Assembly: GCF_028713515.1 (NCBI RefSeq)
Contig: NZ_JAQTOD010000002.1
Coordinates: forward strand, 304,501-368,500
Source: Sulfurimonas sp.
Lineage (GTDB): Bacteria > Campylobacterota > Campylobacteria > Campylobacterales > Sulfurimonadaceae
Direction: 5' to 3'
DNA: 64,000 bases
The translations under genes were made by a program, and so were the position numbers. Numbering within the stretch: the first letter of the stretch is position 1; the number at the start of each line of letters is the position of its first letter. The notes below the pieces were generated by a model. That model worked only from the letters and a program-made list of their open reading frames with translations, had not been told where the DNA came from and did not search any database. Below, piece after piece: positions 35,542 through 44,807 of the stretch.

Positions 35542-37038
35542 TTATTTCTCCCATTTTATATAATTATGCCAAATCCCACTTGGTGATGGTTCAATATTTT
35601 TTATCTCTTTGCTTACAACTGTTAAAGAGTCTGGAATATATAAAAAAAGATATGGATTGTCTTCGACTATAATCTTAAACATTGCTCTCCACATAGAAGC
35701 TAGTTTTTGTTCGTCAATAACACTTTGAGACTCTTCAATCATCTTATTTATTTTTTCATTTTTGTATCCGACAAGGTTAAACCCACCTTTTGTATCACTA
35801 TCTGTATGCCAGAACATGTATGGGTCTGGTGTTGGCGAAAGTCCCCATCCAAGCAAAACTGTATCAAACTTGTGAGGCATTACAATTGTATTCAAAAAAG
35901 CTTGCCACTCCATAACCCTCAGATTTACAATCACCCCAGCATTTTTAAGTTGATGCTGTAAAATCTGAGCGGCATATGGACGAATTGAGTTTGAATTTGA
36001 TGTAGCTATCTCAAATGTAAACGGATTTTTCTCATCATAACCTGCCTCTCTTAAAAGCTCTTTCGCTCTTTTTATATTTTGTTTTGGAGCTTTTACATCT
36101 TTATTGAAAGCTTTTGTTCCTGGAAGAAACGGTCCTGTACAAACTTTAGCATGATTAAAAAAGAGGATAGAGACTATCTCGTCTCTGTTAATTGCCAAAG
36201 ATATGGCTTCTCTTACCTTTGGATTTTTAAACTTCTCGGATTTTAGATTAAAACCTAAATATGTATATGAGTGTGAAATCTCCTCATGAACATCAAATTT
36301 CTTAAAAAACTCGGTATCTAGCTGCCTTTCAAACTGCATAGGCTCAATGCTGCCGACATCAACAACAGATGATTTTAACATCAAAAAACGCGTCATTGTG
36401 TCTGGAACAACATGAAAAGATATTGAATCAATTTTGGCACGACCTTCAAAATAATCATCAAATGCGCTCAAGACTATATTTTTAGAGTGTTCAAGCTGCT
36501 GAAGTTTGTAAGCTCCCGTTCCTATGGGATTTTTGTTAAAAGATGAGCTCATTAAATTTTTTTCATCTCTTAGAATATGTTCTGGTAAAATCCCCATCAT
36601 CCAAGTCTCCAAAGCCTTAAAGTATGGCTTTTTATATTTCACTTTTATAATGTAATCTCCACTAGCCTCAACGCTCTCTACAAACCTAAATTCCGTGCTG
36701 TATGGTGAACTTATATTTGGCGATATTAGCGTCTTGTATGTAAATACGACATCTTTTGCGCTGAACTTTTTACCATCATGCCATTTTACATTTTCACGAA
36801 GTTTAAAGACAAGGGTTTTGTTGTCTTCAAAGTAGAATCTCTCGGCCAAATCACCGATGATTTTTGATAAATTTTTATCATACTTAACAAGTCCATTAAA
36901 TAAAAAGCCTGTTATCTCAGATGAACTAGAATCTGTTGCTAAAATTGGATTAAGTCTTGATGGATTTGATGATGTCACCAGATGAAGCGTTGAAGAAAAA
37001 AGATTTATAGATAAAAGCAGGAACAAAATATAGCGCAA
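35542..37038 (-). CDS. ABC transporter substrate-binding protein, peptide/nickel family 5
   Basis: The 498-residue product has a signal peptide (MRYILFLLLSINLFSSTLHL, no lipobox Cys) and family-5 motifs. These include SEITGFLFNGLVKYD, LRENVKWHDGKKFSAKDVVF, NPIGTGAYKL and VREAISLAINRDEIVSILF. Such proteins deliver oligopeptides, dipeptides or nickel chelates to an ABC permease. No permease or ATPase genes are adjacent, so it is an orphan receptor that must share a transporter elsewhere. A gap of about 177 bp separates it from rpsI. Confidence 0.88.
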   Translation of the reverse strand: MRYILFLLLSINLFSSTLHLVTSSNPSRLNPILATDSSSSEITGFLFNGLVKYDKNLSKIIGDLAERFYFEDNKTLVFKLRENVKWHDGKKFSAKDVVFTYKTLISPNISSPYSTEFRFVESVEASGDYIIKVKYKKPYFKALETWMMGILPEHILRDEKNLMSSSFNKNPIGTGAYKLQQLEHSKNIVLSAFDDYFEGRAKIDSISFHVVPDTMTRFLMLKSSVVDVGSIEPMQFERQLDTEFFKKFDVHEEISHSYTYLGFNLKSEKFKNPKVREAISLAINRDEIVSILFFNHAKVCTGPFLPGTKAFNKDVKAPKQNIKRAKELLREAGYDEKNPFTFEIATSNSNSIRPYAAQILQHQLKNAGVIVNLRVMEWQAFLNTIVMPHKFDTVLLGWGLSPTPDPYMFWHTDSDTKGGFNLVGYKNEKINKMIEESQSVIDEQKLASMWRAMFKIIVEDNPYLFLYIPDSLTVVSKEIKNIEPSPSGIWHNYIKWEK

Positions 37039-37173
37039 AGTTACTCTTTTTTGAAGAATTATATCTAAGTAGTTGTTAGATTTTATGGATTTTAGAGAAA
37101 GAATTGTTTTGATGATTTAACGAAATTAATTTTTTAAATTGATTGAAAAGATTTAAAAAGGAGAATTTTCCAA

Positions 37174-37224
37174 AGAAGCCAATAGCTTCTAAAGAAACGA
37201 TAATTTTATAAAAAATTATCGTTT
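37174..37224 (-). terminator. Tandem terminator hairpins at the end of rplM-rpsI
   Basis: On the minus strand, a perfect 13-bp stem (37212-37224 with 37195-37207, 4-nt loop) overlaps the rpsI stop codon. A second stem follows, AGAAGC/GCTTCT (37185-37190 with 37174-37179). After it come TTGGAAAATT and CTCCTTTTT. Two hairpins in tandem suggest efficient termination before the next operon. Confidence 0.6.
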
Positions 37225-37605
37225 TGAGAACTGGCGAGAACGACGAGCTTTACGCTTGCCTGGTTTCTTTCTCTCAACTGTACGAGAGTCACGAGTCATC
37301 ATACCTTCTGGTTTTAGTATAGCTTTTAACTCTGGGTTAAATCTTACTAAAGCACGAGAAATACCATGACGAAGAGCATCAGCTTGACCACCGAAACCAC
37401 CACCTGTAGTGTTAGCAACGATATCAACTGATGTATCTTGTTTTGTTAAAGCAAGAGGTTGCTTAACACGAAGTTTTTTAGCCTCTAATCCGCCTAACCA
37501 AGCATCTAATGAAAGATTGTTGATTGTGATTGTACCTGTACCTGGAGTTAACCATACTTTTGCTATTGAAGCTTTACGACGACCTGTTGCGTATATTTTT
37601 GCCAT
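37216..37605 (-). CDS. rpsI: 30S ribosomal protein S9
   Basis: The 129-residue protein begins [19 protein letters not shown], contains the S9 block [19 protein letters not shown], and ends with the basic tail [17 protein letters not shown]. The terminal KR contacts P-site tRNA. It follows rplM by 10 bp, the universal L13-S9 pair. Confidence 0.99.
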   Translation of the reverse strand: MAKIYATGRRKASIAKVWLTPGTGTITINNLSLDAWLGGLEAKKLRVKQPLALTKQDTSVDIVANTTGGGFGGQADALRHGISRALVRFNPELKAILKPEGMMTRDSRTVERKKPGKRKARRSRQFSKR

Positions 37606-37615
37606 ATGTCAATCC

Positions 37616-38038
37616 TTACTTAGCAAATTGTGCAGAGTGAGGATGCTCAGCAGCTGCATATATTTTTAATTTTTTAAGCATTTTAGCGCCAAGCTTAGTT
37701 TTTGGAAGCATGCCGCGAGTTGCTAATTTGTATAATTTTTCTGGATTTTTTTCTAATAATTCAGTCATTTTAACACTTTTTGTGCTACCGAAGTAACCTG
37801 AGTGAGAAAAATACTCTTTACCAGCAATCTTTCCAAGACCATTGAACTTTGCTTTAGAAGCATTAACGATAACAACAAAGTCACCGCAGTCGATATTTGG
37901 AGTAAAACATGGTTTGTTTTTACCACGAAGTATAGTTGCTACTTCTGTAATAATACGACCAAAAGTTTTATCTTCAGCATCAATCAAAACCCATTTTTGA
38001 TCGATTTGTTCAGGAGTTGCAATTTGTGTAAATTTCAT
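37616..38038 (-). CDS. rplM: 50S ribosomal protein L13
   Basis: The 140-residue protein has the L13 blocks WVLIDAEDKTFGRIITEVAT, NKPCFTPNIDCGDFVVIVNA and RGMLPKTKLGAKMLKKLKIY. ATG at 38038 (MKFTQIATPEQ) is chosen over an upstream alternative at 38080 because AAAGG is 7 nt before it. A small hairpin (CGCTT 38071-38075 with AAGCG 38081-38085) in the leader could be an L13 regulatory site. Confidence 0.98.
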   Translation of the reverse strand: MKFTQIATPEQIDQKWVLIDAEDKTFGRIITEVATILRGKNKPCFTPNIDCGDFVVIVNASKAKFNGLGKIAGKEYFSHSGYFGSTKSVKMTELLEKNPEKLYKLATRGMLPKTKLGAKMLKKLKIYAAAEHPHSAQFAK

Positions 38039-38162
38039 TCTTGAACCTTTCATTTGATTTTCTAAAGAAGCGCTTAGCAAAAGCGAAACGATTCTCTTGT
38101 TTTGTGGTGGAAGTATAACCGAACTAACTTATAAGACGCTTAAATTATGGTTATTTTAAGGT

Positions 38163-40889
38163 TTAAACTTTTACTATTTTTATCTCGTCTTGCAACAGAT
38201 AGCAGACATAGCCACTTACCTCAGCACTTGTAATCTCTTTAATGGCATCTACATAATATGCCACTTGTTTTAGATGTTCATCTGCAAAAAGCATGGAACT
38301 TTTATAGTCAATTACACTCCAGCTCTCAAAAAGTGAACTACTGTTCTTTACCAAAAGGTCAATATAACGAAGGCTTTTTTTGTATCTAAGTGCCTTTTCT
38401 CTAAAACACTCTCCCCTAACTAGATTGCAAAACTCACTATTTTTTAAAAGCTTTTTCACTCTCTTTGTTATCTCGTTCACCTCGCTATCTTCTAGCATAA
38501 ATCCATATTTGTTTATCATCATATCTTTAGCGTTTTGTATATTTTGCTCTTTAAAATCACCGAGCATCTCTAACATATAGTGCATCGCCAACCCAAAGTT
38601 TATTGACTTTAAATCTTCTTCTTTCTCTTTCTCAACCGCCAAAATATCACTCTGTGTTCCATAGTAGATATTTTTATACTCAAATGAGTTAATTAAATCG
38701 TCATTATTATGTAAGTCTGGCTTTTTCTTGCAACTAAACACTCCGCTTTTTCCAACTTTTAACTCAAGTGCCTCAAACATAGAATTTTTTGATTTCGAGA
38801 TAACAAAGAGGCTCTCTTTAGCTCTTGTAAATGCAACATACATGGCATTTAAATTATCCTCTGCAACAAGTTTTCTCTCTTTAGCAATAGCATTTGCGTA
38901 TGCTTCATCTATTGCTTCTCGTCCTTTAATCCTTAAGTATAAGTTTTTAAGAATTACTCCATCGTACTCATAAATAATCGAATTTTTTGCCAACGGTGGT
39001 TTGCCTAGCCTATCCACTACTATCACATGCTCGAACTCTAGCCCTTTTGATTTATGAACTGTTAGAATTCTCACACCATTCAACTCTGATGCAAAGGCAC
39101 TAACATCAAGTCTTTCATACTCAAACAACAGCGCTTCAATGTCACTATATTTAGATATTACACTTAAAAATCTAATAAGATTAAAATCATCAGAGAAAAG
39201 CCCATACTCCTCAATTGCATTTTTTACTATATCTAAGATTTTTTGTTCGTTAAAATCAACTTTCTTTATTGGTCTAGTCTCTTGCAATATTAGAGCAAAA
39301 AAATTGTATGCGTAGATATTTTCACTAAAATATTGATATTTTAAATACTCTAAAAGAGCTTTGATGCTTTTTTGGTTAATGAGTTTTGTTGTTGTTTCAG
39401 TTATGGTCTCTATTTTATTTGCATTTAAAATCTCTTTTATTGCCTCGCCATCGCCGTTTGTGGCACACAATATAGCTATGTCATTTACATCTGCCCCAGC
39501 TTCTAAGAGTTTTTCTACTCTCTCTAACATCTCCTTAAGAAGCTCATCGCTCTCTATGACTTCAACAAAACCGCCACTCTTTTCATCTTTTACCAGTTGA
39601 GCAGAATAATTTTCTATCTTGTTTTCAAAAATAGAATTTACAAACTCAACTATCTCTTTTTGCGAGCGATAGTTCGTTAGCAACTTCTCTAAATGAGTGC
39701 CATTTTCCTCTTTTACGGTTGCAAAAAGCGCACTGACTCCGCCTCTAAATCGGTATATTGACTGCTTTACATCCCCAACAAAAAAGAAACTCCCGTTTTC
39801 AAAAATCCCATCGCCTGATGTTATCTCACCAATAAGAGGCTTTATGATTTTGTACTGCAAAATGCTCGTGTCTTGAAACTCATCCAAAAGCAGGTGTTCT
39901 ATCTGCGAATCCAACCTAAAATATAAAAATTCACTATCGTCAATTAGATTTAAAATATGGTAAACAAGATGTGTAACATCACTAAAACTAAGCTCGCTAT
40001 CGTCCATGTATAGGGCTTTTTTGGATTTGATATATATGTTAAGCAACTCCACTATCGCAAAAAAGAAATTTTGCTCTCTGGCACGATAATGATTTGTTAT
40101 ATTTTCTTGAATTTTAAAAAGATACTCATCCATTTGCGGAGTAAAACATTTTTTAAATGTAGAGTAGTTTAGAGTATCTCTCTCAAGCCAAGCTTTACTG
40201 CATAAATCACCAAAACTCTTAAACGCTACACCATTTAAAGCCGTTGCTGATGCACTTTCGCAAGCTTCTACAACCTCTTTTAGCTTGTTTGCATACACCA
40301 AAGCCTCTTGCTCAAAGTGCCAATACTCCACTTTTTTAAACTCAATATCTCCAAGCTCTCCAAATTTATCATAAAGCTCATCCAATAACTCAAAAATATC
40401 ATTAAGTCGTTTTTTTGACTCAAGCCACAAAGAGATTAGGGTCTCTTTTTTTCCAGCTGCACTAACCTCTTTTAAAAAACGAGAGAGAAGTTTTAGCTCA
40501 TGCTGAGAGCTTGAAGTTGAGAAATCTGGCATCAGAGATGCATAGAGAGAAAATTTTCTAAGTATCGATGCAAAGAAACTATCTATCGTTAAAATTTTCG
40601 TATGTGAGTTTAAAAACTCTTCTAAAATTCTATGTTGATTCTCTAGCAGATACTCTCTTGAAAGCCCAGTAACTTTTACTATCTCATCAAGTTCACTTCT
40701 ATTTTGCAGCTCCTCCAGCGTGGCTACAATCCTCTCCTGCATCTCAAAAGCAGCTTTGTTTGTAAAAGTCAGCGCCAAGATTTTAGAAGCGGAAGCGCCC
40801 TGAAACAGCAGACTCAAATAACGAACAACAAGCATAAAAGTCTTCCCACTTCCAGCGCTTGCCTCATAAGCTAGGTTTTTTATAAACAT
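38163..40889 (-). CDS. addA: AddA-type helicase-nuclease (RecB-like), double-strand-break repair
   Basis: The roughly 908-residue UvrD/Rep-family protein has Walker A ASAGSGKTFML, Walker B DEFQDTS (motif II), FVGDVKQSIYRFRGG (motif III), TVHKSKGLEFEHVIV (motif V) and AMYVAFTRAKESL (motif VI). A C-terminal PD-(D/E)XK nuclease shows VIDYKSS. With AddB it resects double-strand breaks for RecA loading. The ATG at 40889 overlaps the addB stop (TGATG), so translation is coupled. At about 900 residues it is shorter than Bacillus AddA but normal for Helicobacter/Campylobacter AddA. Confidence 0.9.
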   Translation of the reverse strand: MFIKNLAYEASAGSGKTFMLVVRYLSLLFQGASASKILALTFTNKAAFEMQERIVATLEELQNRSELDEIVKVTGLSREYLLENQHRILEEFLNSHTKILTIDSFFASILRKFSLYASLMPDFSTSSSQHELKLLSRFLKEVSAAGKKETLISLWLESKKRLNDIFELLDELYDKFGELGDIEFKKVEYWHFEQEALVYANKLKEVVEACESASATALNGVAFKSFGDLCSKAWLERDTLNYSTFKKCFTPQMDEYLFKIQENITNHYRAREQNFFFAIVELLNIYIKSKKALYMDDSELSFSDVTHLVYHILNLIDDSEFLYFRLDSQIEHLLLDEFQDTSILQYKIIKPLIGEITSGDGIFENGSFFFVGDVKQSIYRFRGGVSALFATVKEENGTHLEKLLTNYRSQKEIVEFVNSIFENKIENYSAQLVKDEKSGGFVEVIESDELLKEMLERVEKLLEAGADVNDIAILCATNGDGEAIKEILNANKIETITETTTKLINQKSIKALLEYLKYQYFSENIYAYNFFALILQETRPIKKVDFNEQKILDIVKNAIEEYGLFSDDFNLIRFLSVISKYSDIEALLFEYERLDVSAFASELNGVRILTVHKSKGLEFEHVIVVDRLGKPPLAKNSIIYEYDGVILKNLYLRIKGREAIDEAYANAIAKERKLVAEDNLNAMYVAFTRAKESLFVISKSKNSMFEALELKVGKSGVFSCKKKPDLHNNDDLINSFEYKNIYYGTQSDILAVEKEKEEDLKSINFGLAMHYMLEMLGDFKEQNIQNAKDMMINKYGFMLEDSEVNEITKRVKKLLKNSEFCNLVRGECFREKALRYKKSLRYIDLLVKNSSSLFESWSVIDYKSSMLFADEHLKQVAYYVDAIKEITSAEVSGYVCYLLQDEIKIVKV

Positions 40890-43234
40890 CACTTTCGCCT
40901 ACACATTATGGCGTATTCACAAAAAATACAATTTTTCACATCTTCACACTTGCTAAAATTGACATCTTCAATGTTTAACAAATCACTCACATGAGACTTT
41001 AATAGTTCAAGTTTCTCTCTCAAAAAAACTTCATTTACAATCTTTGACTCTTTTAGGTCGTAGTATCCGCATCCTGTAACATCACCAAATCCGTTGGCTA
41101 AAAGGTAGTAAAATTCCAGCTGAAAATCAGTTGCTTCTGTGAAGTTTTTTTCATTGTAGAGCGGATACGAGCCAGTTTTGTAATCTAATACAAATATCTC
41201 ATTGCCTCTTGTATCTATTCTATCGATTTGTCCTTCCAGTGTGATGCCCATGAAGTCACACTCCACTCTTTTTTCGCAAAACTCCACTTGCCAACCTTCG
41301 GCAAATCTTCTTATCTCTGCCTCACAAAAACTCTCCAACACTCTTTTTTGTAGTGCTATCTGATACGACTCAAGTTCACTCTCGCCACAAACAGCGTCAA
41401 GCTCCCTGTAAAGGTCTCGCTTTAGTTCATCAGCGCTCTCATAGCTACTCTTTTGAAGATAGAGTCTCTTTAGTGCATCATGAACACTTAAGCCAATCTC
41501 ATACTCTTGCGGCATATCTTTTGGTATGTTGTGCGAGGCTACCTGCTTCACATATTTGTAGTAAAATTTTCTTTTGCATGTTAGATAAGTTTTTAGCTTG
41601 GTGGCTGAGAGTTTTTTATCTTTGAAACTATACTCCATCACAATATCTTGCTCTTCATAAACAAGTGGTTCTTTTTGCGAAAAAAGCATCTTCGCATACT
41701 CACTCTCATTTTTTGAGCTTTGCTCTTTGATTCCTAGCTGTTTTAAAAATCTAGAGCCGCTACTTTGTGTGGATTTTACAAAAGATATGGCTACTTCTTT
41801 GCTTCTGTTTATGAGCATCTCATAGTAATGTTTTTGGAGGTTTTCTCTATCGCTCATAGTTGGCAGAGATGCTCTCTCTCTTAGGGCTGTATTTAAAAAC
41901 ATATCCCTATCGCTTCTTTTTGGAACATTTGAATCGCTAAAATCAACTATAACAACAGCGTCAAACAAAACTAAACGAGTCTCTAAAACTCCCATTACCG
42001 TTATTTTTCCACCTCTTACATCATCTAGCGTTCTACCTGAGAGCCTCTGCAAAAAGAGTGATAAAACTGACTTAATGTTCATATCTTTCATATATGGTAA
42101 GATATTTTTAAATCTAAAAAGCTCCTCTTCAACTATTGCCATACTTACCTTATCCGCAAAGCTCTCTTTATATCTTTTCAAAAATTCTAAAATATCAATT
42201 TTTCTACAACTCTCATAATAGATGCTTTGAAGTTCTGTGTAAAACTCATCACCGACTCTTCTTAATCTTGCTTCATTTTCTTTAGATTTTTGCTCTATAA
42301 ACTTGGTTGTTGCACTTATTTTTTCATAAATTTTAGTTCTGCTAAATTGCTCGCCCATTGCAAAATTAAAATTTGATTTTTGATCAAAACTCTCTATTAG
42401 CTCTATAATTTTCTCATCTGGCACAATAACAGCTATGTTTTCTGGTAAATATCCCTTTTGGACAAACTCCTGCACTTTTTTTTGAATATAAGCTATTTGC
42501 AAAATTGGCTCACTAAATGATTCGCAAACAACATTTCTGTTTTTTATAATCTTTTTAAAACTTAGGACTTTTTTTTCATTTAGAGAAATTTTATATTCAA
42601 AATATGGTTCTAGTTCTATGCCTAATTCCAAAAATTTACTCTGCATTTTTTTGTTAAATTTTGTAGCAGAAAAGATAATAGTAACCGAGCTAAATTCGCA
42701 ACACTTCTCAAGCAGTTCAAACTCAAAATTTGTTAGATGTCCATCTAGATGCAGTTCAATCTCTTTATGCTGTTTTATATACTCTTGGTTAAATTTATAT
42801 AAAGATGGTAGAAATATTTTATCGAGCAGTTTTTTATCTTCACATAACTGCTTGTATCTTTTGTAAAGCTCTATAAGTATGGCTATATGCTCTTCGTACT
42901 CACCGTAAATATCGGTTGTGATTAGCTTTTTTATATCATAAAGTTCAGCACTTAGCTCTTCAAAAAAGTTAAAGATATATGATGAGTTTTTGGTAAATGT
43001 AAAAAAATTTCGCTCTATTTGAAGGTTTGAGAAGGCTTTAAAATCGGAGGCCTCAAGAAGCAGTAAAACTCTGCTATCACTATCAAGTGCCCTAAATCCT
43101 TCGACTACGCAGAGCCTAGATATAAAGTCGCCCATCATAATAAAGTCTGGTAAAAAAATTGTTTTACCGCTTATTTCTAGTTGTTTATGTCTGATTGCAC
43201 GAGCCGATGGAAGTACTACTATGGTTTTATTCAT
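40889..43234 (-). CDS. addB: AddB-type nuclease subunit
   Basis: The 781-residue partner of AddA has an inactivated helicase-like N-terminal part without a Walker A. A C-terminal PD-(D/E)XK nuclease is marked by IDRIDTRGNEIFVLDYKTGS and a downstream QLEFYYLL. Cysteines in TCKRKFYYKY and the terminal CEDVKNCIFCEYAIMC form the iron-sulfur staple typical of AddB. It is first in addB-addA. The ATG is at 43234; the 45-bp space to fixH is too short for much regulation. Confidence 0.88.
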   Translation of the reverse strand: MNKTIVVLPSARAIRHKQLEISGKTIFLPDFIMMGDFISRLCVVEGFRALDSDSRVLLLLEASDFKAFSNLQIERNFFTFTKNSSYIFNFFEELSAELYDIKKLITTDIYGEYEEHIAILIELYKRYKQLCEDKKLLDKIFLPSLYKFNQEYIKQHKEIELHLDGHLTNFEFELLEKCCEFSSVTIIFSATKFNKKMQSKFLELGIELEPYFEYKISLNEKKVLSFKKIIKNRNVVCESFSEPILQIAYIQKKVQEFVQKGYLPENIAVIVPDEKIIELIESFDQKSNFNFAMGEQFSRTKIYEKISATTKFIEQKSKENEARLRRVGDEFYTELQSIYYESCRKIDILEFLKRYKESFADKVSMAIVEEELFRFKNILPYMKDMNIKSVLSLFLQRLSGRTLDDVRGGKITVMGVLETRLVLFDAVVIVDFSDSNVPKRSDRDMFLNTALRERASLPTMSDRENLQKHYYEMLINRSKEVAISFVKSTQSSGSRFLKQLGIKEQSSKNESEYAKMLFSQKEPLVYEEQDIVMEYSFKDKKLSATKLKTYLTCKRKFYYKYVKQVASHNIPKDMPQEYEIGLSVHDALKRLYLQKSSYESADELKRDLYRELDAVCGESELESYQIALQKRVLESFCEAEIRRFAEGWQVEFCEKRVECDFMGITLEGQIDRIDTRGNEIFVLDYKTGSYPLYNEKNFTEATDFQLEFYYLLANGFGDVTGCGYYDLKESKIVNEVFLREKLELLKSHVSDLLNIEDVNFSKCEDVKNCIFCEYAIMCRRK

Positions 43235-43279
43235 ATGGGAGTTTAGTGTAGAGTTGCTTAAAAGCCAAGTAGAGTATTT

Positions 43280-43786
43280 TTAGTACTCCACCACTTCACT
43301 ATTTCTAGTATCTGCTTTTAAGTTATAAAATTTTTGTATGCCATCTATATTTATTTTTGCCATGATATCCCATCTTCCGGCTTCTTCAAGTGAAATTGGT
43401 TTAAAAGTATAAACTCCATTTTCAACTGTTGGCTCTGCCATCTTATGGTCTTGCTTAGTTGTTGTCGGCCTTGTTATAATTACTTTAAATTTTGCGTTAT
43501 TAACTGGATTTGAATCCATATCAACCACTCTATATTTTATAACCGCCGAATCTTTTTTCAGCCCATCGCTAATATACTCTACTCTATATTTTTTGTTAAA
43601 AGTGATGGTGTCTTCTATGATTTCATTTGCTTTGTCGTCAGCTTCATGATAATCCATCATATAGATGTCACTCTTTTCAACTGGTGCTTCAACTGCTATG
43701 ACTACTGTTGCAATACCAGCGCAAACTATTAGCGCAATTGAAGCGCTGATTGCATATGGCCATATTTTACCGCTACTTAGATTCAT
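43280..43786 (-). CDS. FixH-like cbb3 oxidase accessory protein
   Basis: The 168-residue product from ATG 43786 has one N-terminal membrane span (WPYAISASIALIVCAGIATV) and a periplasmic beta domain with NGVYTFKPISLEEAGRWDIM, resembling FixH/YtkA-type domains. FixH-like proteins assist copper delivery and assembly of cbb3 oxidase. The start is chosen because AGAAGGCAAAAAA precedes it; the frame is open to 43852. It overlaps the upstream gene by 14 nt and is the last gene of the ccoNOQP unit. A weak hairpin spans its stop codon. Confidence 0.75.
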   Translation of the reverse strand: MNLSSGKIWPYAISASIALIVCAGIATVVIAVEAPVEKSDIYMMDYHEADDKANEIIEDTITFNKKYRVEYISDGLKKDSAVIKYRVVDMDSNPVNNAKFKVIITRPTTTKQDHKMAEPTVENGVYTFKPISLEEAGRWDIMAKINIDGIQKFYNLKADTRNSEVVEY

Positions 43787-44477
43787 TTTTTTGCCTTCTT
43801 CTGTAAAGCTGTCTTTTGATATACATAAAAATTGCATAAAATACAAAACCATAAAATATAACTTTTATAACAAATATACTGTTTTTATTTGCATCACCAA
43901 CAGCACTATCTAAAACTATATTTTTATTTTTTGCTATCTGCTCTGCAATATCTGCATAACCATTGAACATGGCACCAGAGTATTTACCTAAGACTTCTTC
44001 TGGCTTTGATTTTTGAGCAAGAAGAGGGATGATTGTTCCACCATAATTTGTTACAATCTCTTTAAATGATGATAATCCACTACTGTAAAACAGCGCAACA
44101 ATAAAAGCCTGAAGTGGTGAAGCAACTGGACTTAAAACCTGTTTTTTGTCAAAATATTGATATAAAGAATCACTGCTTGCAAGGATATCTACCTTAGAGT
44201 CTAACTCACTAAACAGAAGTAAAATAGTTGGCTCATTGAAGCTTTTGATAGACTCTTTTTCATAATCAACTATATTTGTGCCTTTTGGTAGCTCTTTAAG
44301 CATTACAAGTTTTAATGAGATTCCTGTTTTTTGGTGTAGTTCTGAACCTATTTTGTCAATGCTGGCATTAAAATCTGGATTAAAAATTAGCTCATCTTTA
44401 TATAAATATTCTGCTTGAAGTGTTGAGTGCAGAAATAGTGTGAGGGTGAGGGCGAAAAGCCCCCTTAAAAAATTCAA
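43773..44477 (-). CDS. Membrane-anchored exported protein of the cbb3 operon, TPM-like
   Basis: Function not firmly recognised. The 234-residue product starts with TTG (44477) and has a signal peptide (LNFLRGLFALTLTLFLHSTL). The periplasmic part (KIGSELHQKTGISLKLVMLK, EPTILLLFSELDSKVDILAS) vaguely recalls TPM/YgcG phosphatase-fold domains. A C-terminal span follows (FVIKVIFYGFVFYAIFMYIK) and a basic tail. Its position between the 29-codon gene and fixH-like implies a role in cbb3 assembly or stability, but that is inferred from context only. Confidence 0.6.
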   Translation of the reverse strand: MNFLRGLFALTLTLFLHSTLQAEYLYKDELIFNPDFNASIDKIGSELHQKTGISLKLVMLKELPKGTNIVDYEKESIKSFNEPTILLLFSELDSKVDILASSDSLYQYFDKKQVLSPVASPLQAFIVALFYSSGLSSFKEIVTNYGGTIIPLLAQKSKPEEVLGKYSGAMFNGYADIAEQIAKNKNIVLDSAVGDANKNSIFVIKVIFYGFVFYAIFMYIKRQLYRRRQKNESK

Positions 44478-44486
44478 TTGGATTCC

Positions 44487-44576
44487 CTAGCCGACAAATA
44501 AGTGATTTGGCGTTACAACTGCATAAATCGTATAAATTGCCATAAGAATCAATCCCCATGTAATTATCTTTTCCAT
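44487..44576 (-). CDS. 29-residue single-span membrane microprotein in the cbb3 operon
   Basis: Direct reading gives ATG at 44576, TAG at 44489-44487 and 29 residues: MEKIITWGLILMAIYTIYAV then VTPNHLFVG. One hydrophobic helix is preceded by a Lys and followed by a short periplasmic end. AAGGAG lies 7 nt before the ATG, and the ATG overlaps the upstream stop (TAATG), both typical of a real coupled gene. Size and topology resemble small subunits of terminal oxidases (CydX, CcoH/CcoM-like), so a cbb3-associated microprotein is plausible. Confidence 0.6.
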   Translation of the reverse strand: MEKIITWGLILMAIYTIYAVVTPNHLFVG

Positions 44577-44797
44577 TATTTAGCTCCTTGTGGCGCGTCT
44601 ACTATATGACTACCATTATCTTTGCTAAACATTTTAATTGATTGCTCATCTTTGACATCATAGTAATTTGTAGCATTTGTTTTTTGCACACCCATATTCC
44701 AAACCGTAAGTACAGTCAAGATAGTGAGTAGTAAAAGTGTTGCAATCAACATACCAGTTATACCATCAAGAGCAAATATACTTCTATTTTCATTCAT
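44576..44797 (-). CDS. DUF4006 family small membrane protein
   Basis: The 73-residue protein has a single hydrophobic segment (GMLIATLLLLTILTVLTVWN) and a polar tail ending NGSHIVDAPQGAK. It is recognised as the small DUF4006-type protein encoded directly after ccoP in Campylobacter-group genomes. The function is unknown; linkage to ccoNOQP suggests a role in the oxidase. It starts 10 bp after the ccoP stop and overlaps the next microprotein gene. Confidence 0.8.
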   Translation of the reverse strand: MNENRSIFALDGITGMLIATLLLLTILTVLTVWNMGVQKTNATNYYDVKDEQSIKMFSKDNGSHIVDAPQGAK

Positions 44798-44807
44798 ATC
44801 TAACTCC

